A DNA stretch of 64,000 bases from Lateolabrax maculatus. Taxonomy: Eukaryota > Chordata > Actinopteri > Acropomatiformes > Lateolabracidae. The stretch lies in contig CM062214.1 in the NCBI GenBank assembly GCA_031216445.1, positions 18,382,001-18,446,000 of the forward strand, in the 5' to 3' direction. Below, piece by piece: positions 1 to 11,533 of the stretch (positions are counted from its first letter, which is position 1; the number at the start of each line of letters is the position of its first letter). The notes below the pieces were generated by a model. The model saw only the letters and a program-made list of their open reading frames with translations. It was not told where the DNA came from and ran no database searches. Position numbers and translations under genes: made by a program.

Positions 1-3000
1 CTGAAGATGTACCTGTGCTCCTCGGTTCGTGATTGGACCAGATTATCCAGGTATGCCAGAAAGTGGCTTTTCTGAGCCATGGTCATTACATCCGCAGGAG
101 TTATTGTAGGATAGAACTGGGAAAACGAGCGCACAGCTGCCTCCCCATGCTTCTCATACAGCCTAGATAAGAACATGGTGAACTTACTTTACAAGGTTCA
201 TCACAACTGTGATATAATGTAAGTATGTGATGACTGTTTTAGAAAAAAATATGTGTACTGACCTGTGTAAGTGAGCGAGGAGAGGAGGTGGACTCCAGGG
301 CTGCAGCTCTCTCAGACTGCGCAGTGATCTCAGCAAATCACCTCTCAGAATAACCTCCACCACCTTACTGGACTGAGTGAGAGCTACAGAGAACGACAAA
401 AAAGGAGTTTTAACTACTGGAGTATCAGAGATGCATGGGCCTCTGATTTAAATGTGGAGTTACTAGATGAGGTAACTCAATCACTGGATCACATACGTGG
501 TTTGTTGTCCATAGGCTCCGCTACCTCAGAACCAAATTTAGGAAAATCTATCAACATTATGTGACAGGCATTAAATAGCCTGTTTTATTTTATTCTGACA
601 AGATAAACAATGTTTCATATAGCCACCAAAACTTATTTCAGTCAGGACCACTTTGTCAAAGAAACTTGATCTACATGCAGTAGATATATTTGCTGTAGGA
701 TGTATTTGGCGGTGAGCTCTGTTCTGGGACCTCCCTGCCCTTCCATTCGCACACATGGAAAGCCTAAGGCAAGAACCCCCCGTAGGGTACAGAGAAGAGC
801 AGGCATCAATGACAACAGAAATTACATTGATTAGTCAGACACAGCATGAAGGGAGGAGCTGGGGTGCGGAGGAAGCAGCAAGGGAATCATCTGATCCATC
901 AGCTGATGTGGCTGCTGTATTGGCCATGGTCAGCTGATGTAGCTGGGATAATGAGCTGAGCTTGACTCCGTGGCCTGCCTGAAGTAACGCGATGCTCAAT
1001 TAATGTTGGGCATGGTTGCAGCAAAAACCTACTCCTTGACTGGAAATAATCAGATTCTCTCTGTTTTAAAACTTGGTTTAATGATGAATCATTTAAATGG
1101 GCACTGATTTTATTTTGAAACAGGAGAGAGTTTTGGGCATTTGCGCACCTTTTCTTGATTACTCAGTGGAAACGAGATCCCATTTTGAAATATCTGTGCT
1201 AATTCACTTTCAGCATCATGTTTGGTAATCTGTGATATTTTTCACTTTATTTTCTTTTCAAATAGCAGCAGTCCAACATTACTTGTTTTTAGTGTGTTTT
1301 CTGTTTTTAATTTATATATATATATTTTTTTTTCTTATTGGATTTGTGAAATTTGAAATCTGAAAAAAAAAAAAAAAAAAAAAAAAAGATTAAACCAGAG
1401 AAGCTTCTGACCTAGCATGGCCTCAGTGAAGGAGCGCTGCACCTCCGGCTGCTCCTGATAACACAGCAGACACATTCTCCTCACACGCTCTTGGTCCAGC
1501 AGAAAGACGTAGCGGCGCAGGAAAGCCGTGCACCCCAATGCTTGTTCATTCCCCAGGTTTCTAAAGCAGCTGAGCTCTGTGTATAGCGTTGCCAGCTGGG
1601 TGAGATCAGCCAGGAGATCCGATGGTACAGGTTTGGGAGACACCACTCGAACAGGCTCTGGAGGGCTCCCATTTGAAACTTCAGGCTCCTTCTCAGTGGT
1701 GTCACACTGGTCCTCTTTATCTCCGAGCTCAGGAGACTCTTCTTCCTTCTCCTCTGTTGGTTCGCCTGAAGAGCAGGAGGACTCCTCTTGCTGCTCTGAG
1801 CAGGAGTTTAGATAATCCCTCTCCCACCTCTCCTCTCCTGGTCCGTCCACGTTTGAATCACCCCCAGCAGTTGACCCGTGCTCTACAGGTCCGAGTATTC
1901 GTTCCAGCACTGGCAGCCACTCCAGCAGAGTTTCTTCCAGGCAGACTGGATCCAGTAGCACCACAGGATCTTGGAGCTGGGAGCTGATGTGGGGAAAATG
2001 TAACACATGTAAACCTTTTCTATTAAAACTGGGAAAAAAGGTTGTGAAATCTTGTGGTTTCGAACAAAATGGTGTGCAGTACTTACATGGCTCGTTCTGT
2101 TGCTGATCGTAGTTCCTGCATGTCGGCCTCTGTGTTCGGCATTTCATCATAAACTCTGTAACGACAAATATAATTCAGTGGTTTCATCTGTTTTACTTTT
2201 AATAGTCTATTCAAAACAAAGGTCCAAGTTATTTAAAGATGAAGAAATGAATGTGGACTAATTTCTTTTTTTCCTTTATAACAACTACAACACATGGATG
2301 TATCTATTTTCACTATAAATTTGTTTTAGTCCACTTCTATAGGTCTGTACTTACTCATTGTCCATTTCCTCCGAGTATGGAACTGTGGTGGCTGACATCT
2401 CAGCCTGTCCGCCCTCTCTGAATTCAGGTCGTTGCCAGAGCTCAGAGTTCATCTGGAGGGTGTTGATTTTCTCTGTTGTTTTCTTAACAAAACTAGAAAC
2501 ACTGAGAAAAAGAAAATCGAAATAATAAAACCTTTTACAAATAAAATTAAATTAGATGGGCTTACAATCTGACAACCAGACAGGCAAACAGAAGTACAAA
2601 CAGTGGACAGTTTCATAGGACAAAAGAGTGTGATGCTTGAAAAATGAAACCTGCTGCATGTGCTTACACAGGTGAAAATGTGAATTTAAAGACCTAGATG
2701 TGGGTCTTCAGTGGAAAGGGGAAGTAAGCCGTCAAAAAGCACAGCTGCACTTGAATAATAGGTTATTGTAGGAGTTTCAATCCTAATAAGATAAAAATAA
2801 GAAAGTACAATCCAAAAATAATTTTGTCAGTGTTGAAACTCAAAGCTACACATTACAGCTTCATGCCTGTATAGCATGAGCTACTATGACACAGTCTTCT
2901 GTTTAAGGTTGTTAGCATGTCTGTTCTTTATTACTCAGGATGTTCACCTGTCTTTGACGGCCTGCAGTGCGATGCGAGGGGGTTTGGGGCGGAATGAGAG

Positions 3001-3697
3001 GGGGAGGTGGAACTGCAGGCCTTGCTCAGATCGCTCAGCCTCCATACGCTCACTGCTCTGTGGATCTAAATAAAGATGGGGGCAAGAGCCAGAGGAAAAA
3101 CACAGATGGATGGAGTACTGGAGGGGAATGATGAGAGGCAGAGGACATCATGCAAGCAGATGGAGCAAAGGTGCCAGACACCACTATAGAGAAAATGTAA
3201 ATTAAATGCTGCACAATGCAAAAAAACATAACCAAAATGGTGATATATGTGTGATACAGTATGATGGAACAGACAAGAAACTTGATATTAACAGTGTGAT
3301 TATATTTATAAAGCATGTCAGCCATCAGAGTGATCATTCAGCTCTCACAGCAAATCCAGTGGTAGGCATAGCAACAGTATTGATTAAATGATTTTATGTA
3401 TTTTTCACATCAAATCAGAAACACATTAATTTAATTCGCAAACATACAAGATTAGAAACAGGTACATATGGCAAAGTCAAGAGTAAAATTATTATTACAT
3501 GTTTATGTAACTCTTTCAGCAGCTAGAAATGCTCCAGAACAAAAAATATCTTATTTGGCATTTTGTCTCCATGTTTTTTTATTTTTTTAGTTTTTCATTA
3601 TTCAGGTATTTTAATAGAGTGGTGGTATAAAACAGAAAATAATTTCACTCTTGTTTCACAGTGAACTCAGAAGAGGCAGACATGGGGTTTGTTCCTG

Positions 3698-3767
<70 letters not shown>

Positions 3768-6700
3768 GGAGAGAGAGAGCGAGAGCGAGAGAGAGAGGAA
3801 GAAGGAGTGAAGAAAGAAGTAGAGTGTGTGTGTGAATAAGTTTCTTGTTTGTATGTTTCTGGTTGCTGTGGTCGTTGTTTTAGCATTAACGTGGCCAGTT
3901 TTTGTTTTGTTTCATTTGTTGTTTCACTTTGTTTTGAGTAGATGAAAACATCACCTGATGACTTCTAAATCTGTCCCGTACATCTGGATACAGTGTCTGT
4001 CTCATTATTTTTAAGAAGAAGATCTATCACTATTATTACATTGTTTATAAAATTAGTTATAAATTAGTTTATATCCAAAAATATAATAGCAAACCTTACA
4101 TTTTTAAATTAACTTTTGAAAACTACAAGTTTATAAATACAATTTACTTACACTATCCTAGGGGGGTAAGTATTGACAAACCAAACGTTTTTTTTATTGA
4201 CAGAATTTGTTCATTTGGCAGCTGATTATCTCTTACCATGATCCACCTGATCTTCCTCCTGCACAAAACTGAACTCTTTGAGCCGCTCCTCCTCTGACAT
4301 GGACTGATTGATGAGGGAGCTCGTCTCCTCATCTGACTGACTCCCTCTGCGACTGATCACACGATAGATTCCACAGTCCAGGACGTTGAAGCTCTCCTGG
4401 ATAATGATATAGTCGATATCAGTACACTCACTTGTTAAATGTGCATACAGATTTAGATTCCTCTACTGAAACCTGCTTATCCTCACCAAACAATTTAATG
4501 TAATGCCACAGAGATCTTTGTCCTTCAATACCTGAATGGTATCCATAGCAACAGGAATCAATGGGTCCCATAGAAAATTAAGTGAAATCGAAGTGGTATA
4601 AGCATCGTCTACAGTTATGGTGGTCAGGATTACCTGCGCAATAGTTTATTCAGAGAAAAATCTTTTCCAGAGAGTTAAAGTTTAACTTACATGTGAAGAG
4701 ATGCTACTTCTGCGGCTGCTGGAGGCAGAGTCCAGAGGCTCTAGTTTAGTGATGACTTCCTCCAGCTGGCCAGCCAGCTCCAGGTGTGTGCTGGAACTGA
4801 GCTGGGACCTGAGATGTTCAAGGCGGTCAATGGGAATTGATTTCCTGGCCTGAATTAAAAAGGAATGATGAGCAAGGGTTTCAATAATGCTTTATCAACA
4901 CTATGATGCAACACAGGTGAGCTCTTACTCAGATCATGAGAAACCTGGTTAAGATACTAATAAAATGCTTCAAACTTGAACTTGTAGCATTTGGTTTTCA
5001 CTATCTACAAAAACCCAGACTCACGTCAGGCATATAGTCTTCTTTATGTCATCTTTATGATACAAACTACTATGGATTGTAAAGTTACGTTATTTATCTG
5101 CTGTGTTAAGAAGATCATACTGGTAATCACTGAGATAATCCCTTGTAACGTAAGTATTGAAAATATAATACTGTTGGCCAATAGCAGGACCCATATCTAG
5201 CACCTGCACATTTTTGTTTCTTTTAATGGCCAGACCATTCCAGGTGAGAAACCTCAGGTGAACAGGTACATTCTGTGCTTTATATTTAGGAAAACAGGAA
5301 GTCAGAAAGTCATATTAACAACTAGAGATAAGGCTGGAATCTAGGTTAGTGTGGCAGTAACAGCCCTCTTACCCTGCCGGTGGTGATTGTGTGCTGGAAC
5401 ATACAGCAGACTACAGCAGCTAGAGGCCAGGACTCCCTCCGTAGCAGACGCTCAACACAGCGCTCAGCAGATAAAAGGGAGAGGTGGGACAGACGTCCGC
5501 TGCCGTGGAGACAGAAGAGTTCGCCGCGGTAGACCGCAATATCAACCAAGTCTACAAAAACAGAAAACAGGTTTGGATCAATTTACAGACAATCAAACAC
5601 GAACAAAACATCTGGATGATCAATACTAAAATTATTAAATATTATGATCCTTTCCTTGTTATTATTAAGAACTACTGGTCCCAATGATTTCAAGAGTAAT
5701 TATTGAGTATTTATTGGACCTATATCAACATATTTACAGCTTGTGTGTGATTATGAATAAAATGTTTGCGAGAAAGCAGCAAACACACCTTTGACTTCAG
5801 TCCACAGAAGCACTTGTCCATTCTGAGGTGTGAAGATATAAATAGCTGAATCAGTCCAGGTCAGCAAGTTTTGGTCTCTGCACAAATAAATAAAGTGTAT
5901 TGTTAGTCAAGTGACAGGCTCGTCTGCAGTTATTCTGTAACGATGATATTTTTGACTGACATTTTCTGATGTTATTAACATATTTGCCTTGCATTCAATA
6001 ATGTGCATATGAAAAGATATTGATACACAGGCCCTAACAACTCTGACAATAAAATATATAAATTATGTCTAACTTTACCCCAAATAAAGCAGTTTAGGGA
6101 AAGCGATTGACTGGGAGCTCTTCTGCACTTGGTTGTAATGTGGCTCATTTCTGCAGGTAACAGAAAAAAAGAGACAAATTAGAGGACAAAAGACAAATTA
6201 CGAGGATGGTCTTTTAAAGAAGAAAACTTAAAAGCAGGAACAATCAGTACTTGTAAGTGATGAGAGGTAGAGCAGGACAGGCCAGCAGCTGTTTGAACTG
6301 ATGGGTGCTCAGAACCTCGCCATTAAAACTGGCCTCCCATATTCGAGACCCCGGCCGGGCACAGTACAGCAGGGGGGGCTGACCAACTAATAATCCCCTG
6401 TTCTGAGGGAAGAAACATGCTCCATACTCCCCATCACGCTCCTTATTTCCAACACGCCAGAACTTCTCCCTGAAGGCAGGTAAAGACAGAAAAGGTGCAT
6501 TAACGTGAGAGTCTCTCTCTAAAGACTATCAGAGATGCAGCCATGCTGGTACTCACCTCTCTGTGTCACAGAGGTAGCAGCGGCTAAGGGAAGACACCAT
6601 CAGGCGGCCATCTTGGTACCCCAGCTGAACCACTCTTGAGTCCACAGTGGTGACGGTCTGAACAGGAAAGATAACGAATGCTGACCCCTAGATACATAGA

Positions 6701-8558
6701 AAACAATATCAAATGAATAATCACACTGGTTCATGTTGCTGGACCATGAAAAGCATAAGAAACAAAAATATTAAACTCTCAGCCAGTATTTACAGGCATA
6801 TTTCTTGGGAGCTTAAAAGATACAAAGAATACTAACAATTGTCTCTAATTCCCACATGATTGCTTTTGCCAAGACACAGACATGACATATCTACTGTATA
6901 TTAAAACAGCTAATAACAAAAAATTTAATTACCTAATTCGACAGTGGTTTTGCACATTTTGCCCTATATACTACAACCTGCTTACACATTAAATTCCTGC
7001 ATAAAGAAGATCAATTTTCAACCTTAGAGATAGGCATTTCAACTTTAAATGGAAGCAAATAGCAAATGTCGAAAGGTGTAACAATGTTTGGTCACACTGT
7101 CAGTCAGTACTTGATGGTAACATCTACTACACAGAAATCACAGTCTCCAAAGCTTTCTTGTACCAAACTGACAGTTTATGCTATTATTTCTTTACAATCT
7201 TTTTCCCCTCTCACCCTCTCAGAGTGCTTTGTCAGAGATATAAGATTGTCTTGCAGACAATGAATGTCTGAGATCAAACCACCAATTTTTAATTCATATT
7301 CAAGTCTGTGGACTTGGACAACCTTACTTTGTTGAACTTGCTTGATTCTATTAAGTTCTGGGACCTTACAAAACCACTAGTGTATCCACTAGAAAGTGCC
7401 TAAACGTTTGAAAGCCACATTTATTTTGTATACATTATTATTGAGGGAAAAAAACAATTTTCACTGTTAATCAGCAGTCACTACCTTGCCCAGCTTGGAG
7501 GATCCTGCGCGGAGAAAGGACACTTTGCCTCCTGAGTCCCCGACAAAAACTCTGAGCGTGCTGGTGTCCCAGCAGAGTGCAGTGATGGCCTGACCTCTGT
7601 GCTCCCAGGACACACTGACTCTCTCTGGACGACCCCGCCGCTCCAGCTGCAGCTCCCACACCACCACCAGACCCTGACTGGAGCAGAGACAAACACAGCA
7701 AACACTGTTAACACTACAGGCAACACAACCAAACACAGAGATGTGTAGGAGAGGAGAAAAGAGGATGAAGGTGGCACCAGATGACAAGGGTAAATTTAAG
7801 GGTAAATTAAGGGTACGTAAAATTTTCTTTACTTAATGGAGAGACTCTAACCTTGTTGCAACAGCGATAAAGTCTTCATCATGAGGGCAACATGTCACCT
7901 GAGTGATAGATCCCTCCTGAAAAAGAGTGCACAGCGGGTTAGGAGTTAAGAGAAACCAATACATACAAACGCTGTATTATTTATTATATGCAGCTGTTTC
8001 ATTTAACATCAGAACAAGAGTCAACTATGTATTTCTGCACAATAGATCCTCAGTCATATATTACCTTGTGAGTGAGGATGAGCCTTTGTTTCCAGCCCTC
8101 CCTCTGAATCAGGTGCAACCCTCCTGCTGATGTTCCTAATGCGAGCCACTTCCTTGACACTGCCAAACAGGTACACTGTAACACAACAGTCACATTTAAT
8201 AACCGTTGACTCGTCTGTTCATATAGATCAATTATTTGTTAAGCATTTTTTTGTGATAACATGTTGTAATTTGGGTTTTTAGTGTACCCACTCCTCCTAA
8301 GACTCAAACAATCTGACGTTTTAATTGGCTAGACATTGTTCTACCTTTAATTTAAAGTAATTTAAAGATATTAAATAATACACTACTATAAATCATCTAT
8401 GTGTGATTTCATTATAACACTGACTCAAACATGATAATGGTGAAACTTACCTTGAGTCTGCCGGAGTCTAATCGGAGAGCAGACAGAAGCGGATCGAGGC
8501 AGTCAAACTCTGCCAGTACATGACTGTGGTTCTCTGGCACAACTGGTATCAGAGGCAT
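1..8558 (-). CDS. hps5: HPS5, BLOC-2 complex subunit, 3' end cut by window edge
   Basis: HPS5 forms BLOC-2 with HPS3 and HPS6 and directs cargo to lysosome-related organelles such as melanosomes. Coding exons in order: 8451-8558, 8065-8175, 7852-7916, 7485-7677, 6557-6687, 6251-6469, 6079-6150, 5789-5877, 5373-5551, 4691-4849, 4237-4396, 2948-3065, 2355-2501, 2087-2155, 1412-1983, 263-383 and 1-162. All borders are GT-AG and phase is continuous, giving about 891 residues. The start is the ATG at 8558, reading MPLIPVVPENHSHVLAEFD, which matches the family N terminus. Residues 1 to about 360 are the WD40-like propeller (SQGLVVVWEL, TALCWDTSTLRVFVGD). A conserved middle block includes SSRRSSISSHESFNVLDCG. 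The 572-bp exon is an acidic Glu/Ser-rich linker followed by a helical region. The last seen residues (FLAYLDNLVQSRTEEHR) lie well short of the roughly 1130-residue human protein, so about 240 residues are missing. No frameshift or stop was seen. Confidence 0.95.
1363..1387. repeat. Poly-A run beside the 572-bp hps5 exon
   Basis: An unbroken run of 25 A on the plus strand (T on the hps5 transcript) begins about 25 bases inside the intron, after the donor at 1411. It is a plain homopolymer and could be the tail of an old retroposon or a slippage tract. Confidence 0.85.
3700..3800. repeat. (CA)n then (GA)n compound microsatellite
   Basis: About 31 uninterrupted CA units (3700-3762) are followed by an imperfect GA tract to about 3799. 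It lies in the hps5 intron between exons 2948-3065 and 4237-4396. It is probably length-polymorphic and has no evident coding role. Confidence 0.95.
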
Positions 8559-8574
8559 CTTCACTGGTGATCCT
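8559..8574 (-). other. hps5: hps5 exon 2 untranslated leader
   Basis: An acceptor ending in TTGTAG sits just above 8574, so the first coding exon carries about 16 untranslated bases before the ATG. This implies at least one upstream non-coding exon, probably in the CpG-rich stretch near 10.5 kb. Confidence 0.6.
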
Positions 8575-10489
8575 CTACAACTGAGCGACAATGAGACAGT
8601 CAGAAAAGTATGAAAGTATGCTTCCTACCGTGGACCTCAGCCGTGTGGCTGACTTTCAGTGGTGTACCCTACTCCAATTGACCAGTCATGAGTCCATTCT
8701 ACACTGTATTTACAACACTTCAATGGTAAAGAAAGCCCCGCTTAAAGGATATTTTTAATTTAGTTTTCTGACATTTCACCAGTAATTACCAACACAATGA
8801 AGAAACTACTGTCACTAAATGAATAAAGATGAAAAATCCTGTAAATGAGATGAAGTTTATTTACTTCACACATGCATTCAGGTAATTCTGTTTAAGGCTG
8901 AGGTTTATGAAAAAAAAGTTCTTAATCTCTAGTGTAATACAAATGTTGTTCAATTGTCTCTTGTCCTGGAGTTGTCAGTTAACATTGCAAGTAAGTCCGT
9001 ATCGACAGGACAAGGGAACACCATGCAGCTCAAAATGCAGCTCATCACACACTGTAGTTTGGCTTTGATTTACTTGTTGTGGTTTTAAGTGAACTTATGA
9101 GGAAACAGAAGCAAAACTAAAGCTGCAGAACACTAGAGTAATCAGATACACAATGCAAACAACAAGACCCTAAGTATAGATGATAAATGATTTTTTTCTT
9201 GATTATTGCACAAACAAACTTTCACTTAATCACATTATAACAAACTAACTACCTGACACGTTGAGTCTGAGAGGCTCTGGGGCCGCCTTTAACCTGGTGG
9301 GTCACTGCCTCGGACCTAAGCCTGACAAAGATTCTTTTTTATACATATGCCTAAGTATTGCCAAACTGCTCATTTCTCTTAAGACAGCACAAATTCAGTA
9401 TGTTTGTGGTGCTTTTTTTTTACTGATTATCAGTGATTTCTATGTGGATGTCAGCTTTGTGCCTTGTGGCCAGTGGCGGGAGGGAGTATTCAGATCCCTT
9501 ACTTAAAAGTCAAAGTAGCATCAATACACCGTGAGAAAACTTGAAGTTGTCAGACGATGAAGTCCTGCATTGAAAAAGTATGGCAAACTTACTTCGAGTA
9601 TCGAAAGTAAAAGTGCTCTACACAGAAAAATGATCTCTGTGAGTTTTACACAATTTTATATTATACTAAAAGATTCTCATTACATTACATTAATATGTAA
9701 ATTACATTGTATTATTGTAACTGGTCAAAGAGGAGCTCATTTTAAGTAATTTACGTACTGCTGGGACGTTTAAGTGTCTTTTTTTGCCTGTAAAATACTG
9801 TAGCGTTAAAGTCACCACAGCTGTCCGACAGATGTGCGGTATAATGCACAGCACGTCCCCCGGGGTTGTAACGGAGTGACTGGTGGAGGTCCCAGGTGGA
9901 CTGAAATTACCTCGTGTTGCCTTCAGAACGCTGATGGAACGTTGACGCGGACATTCTAATTGACCGTTGCCTTAACGTTCCAACGTTAAACGTCAATAAC
10001 CGCCAGCACCTTAACGTCTCCGGCTCTTCGCGCTCAGTCGCTACAATCACGCAAAAGCTTTAAGTCAGTTGCCGTGACTCTTGTCAATCGGCAAACTGGG
10101 GGGCTGTTTCCGATCACAGTTTCGGTTGACAACACGCGAGTGAAGTCGGTGTATTGATGAAGTCGCCGCGCCGCAAACAAACTCGAGAGGGGCGGATTCA
10201 ATCTGCGGTCCGCATCACGAGACCGGTCTGCTGACACTGATGCGGACGCTTCTATCTAAACTAATACGACACTGAAAGCCTTAAAAAAAAAAAAAAAGAA
10301 AGAAAGAAAACCCACACACGAGAGCATGGCTTTGCTATGTTAAACGTGTACGACGGGTTTATTAAAGTGAAGATGAATCTGAAGCCTGTTCAGAGCCTCG
10401 ACGTCTCTACATCTCCAATAACACGTTAGCAGCCGCGCTAGCTAGCCGAGGCAGTGACATTCACTCGTCGTTTCGTCCGTTAAACTCAC
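8575..10489 (-). other. hps5: hps5 intron 1
   Basis: This 1.9-kb intron lies between the inferred non-coding first exon and exon 2. Apart from the repeat at 9471-9780 and an A-rich run with GAAA units at 10281-10308, I see no conserved coding or RNA feature. The short frames here do not resemble any family. Confidence 0.5.
9471..9780. mobile_element. Degraded teleost interspersed repeat
   Basis: The stretch beginning with a CAGTGGCGGGAGGGAGTATT-type head, followed by 'cagatcccttacttaaaagt', 'aagtcctgcattgaaaa' and 'gtaaaagtgctc', and ending in an AT-rich tail with 'aactggtcaaagaggagctc', resembles a very common dispersed repeat of percomorph genomes. Family and exact ends are from memory of such repeats and were not checked. 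No coding capacity is seen. Confidence 0.55.
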
Positions 10490-10700
10490 CGAAAGGTCGC
10501 AGTGACGCTCCAGCCTTAAAGCCCGCAAACCCACTCAAAGTCACGGACTTACATCGCTGGTTTTAGTCACTTTTTTTTTTCCCCGGAGAGAGTCAGCGGT
10601 CAGAACTGACGGGGGCCAGCCGACCTGTCACTGCCTCGCTCAGCTGACGTGAGGAGGACTCACTTCCTGAAAGCGGCGCGGCGCTGGGTCCTTTAATGTC
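10490..10700 (-). promoter_or_regulatory. hps5: Probable hps5 first exon and CpG-rich promoter
   Basis: About 2 kb upstream of the hps5 start codon the sequence becomes GC- and CpG-rich. A good donor (TTTCG followed by GTGAGT) lies at 10490 on the minus strand and could end a non-coding first exon. Nearby are a CRE-like TGACGT (about 10645) and an ETS-type ACTTCCTG (about 10660). No canonical TATA box is visible, which fits a housekeeping promoter. Transcript start and exon extent are inferred, not shown. Confidence 0.45.
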
Positions 10701-11533
10701 ATAGAAAAAGTAGACCATCTCCATGTCATCCAAACGACATAAGGCCTGGCATTTAGACAGGCAACACACGTTTACAGCTCTGGATACTGTTGTTTATGAA
10801 GTACAAAAACACATTAGTAAGTTGAAGTGCGTGGACTTAATGAAATACTGCAGTTTCGATAGACAGTGGCGTGATCAAAAGCTTTATGCCTCACTTTTAA
10901 TTCTGAGAAACATTTTTGTCTTCAGTGCAGACAGAGGGTGCAGACATTACAAACCAGTGCCAGTGTGATTGGAGTCGCACACTAATACACTTGATTGTGA
11001 AATATCTTTACAGTATTGCTATGTTCACTTCGCCTTTTTGCTTCAGATTTTCAGGAACACTGTTCCACAGATGGACCCAGTGCTCAGTGGGGTGTCTTGA
11101 ATGTCCGAGCTCTCTTTCTCTGCTCTCTGCTCTGTGAAACACATGTTGGCAGCCCTCTGATTGCGTCTCACACCTCAGCCTGTTGTCCTGAGTGCCTTTC
11201 TGATTCTCCACCTGAAATTTGGTCATGTTACACCATTTTAAAAGTCCTGTTTAACCATTACCGGCATCAATCTCTCAACCACTGAGAAAACACAAACAAA
11301 AGAGAAAGAAACTAATTACAGTTATTTGTGACTGAGATGCAGTTAGTCTCTGTTGAACAGATGTAGACAGATGTAACAGTGTCCATCTATATCCTCATTA
11401 AGCCCCTATGAACCACATCCCATCAGGCTGTGTGATCTGTGATCTCTTTACAGCTGTCTGGAGAACCTTCACAGGCCATTTGTCCGTATACTTTAATGTC
11501 TTCCATGTCCTCTGTTTGACAAACCGTCGGACC
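10701..11533. other. Intergenic: gtf2h1 3' side to hps5 promoter
   Basis: About 0.8 kb separates the gtf2h1 stop codon from the hps5 promoter region and must contain the gtf2h1 3' UTR. ATTAAA hexamers on the minus strand (plus-strand TTTAAT at 11492 and about 10895) are possible poly-A signals, and neither is decisive. The short frames on both strands resemble no known protein. Confidence 0.5.

Noticed and set aside
1528..1987. Plus-strand frames of 95 and 121 codons opposite hps5
   Set aside because: Shadow of the acidic 572-bp hps5 exon (1412-1983), whose minus-strand product aligns with the HPS5 linker and joins neighbouring exons in phase.
3651..3886. THTHTH / VCVCVC peptides at the CA microsatellite
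   Set aside because: Pure dinucleotide repeat translation on both strands inside an hps5 intron.
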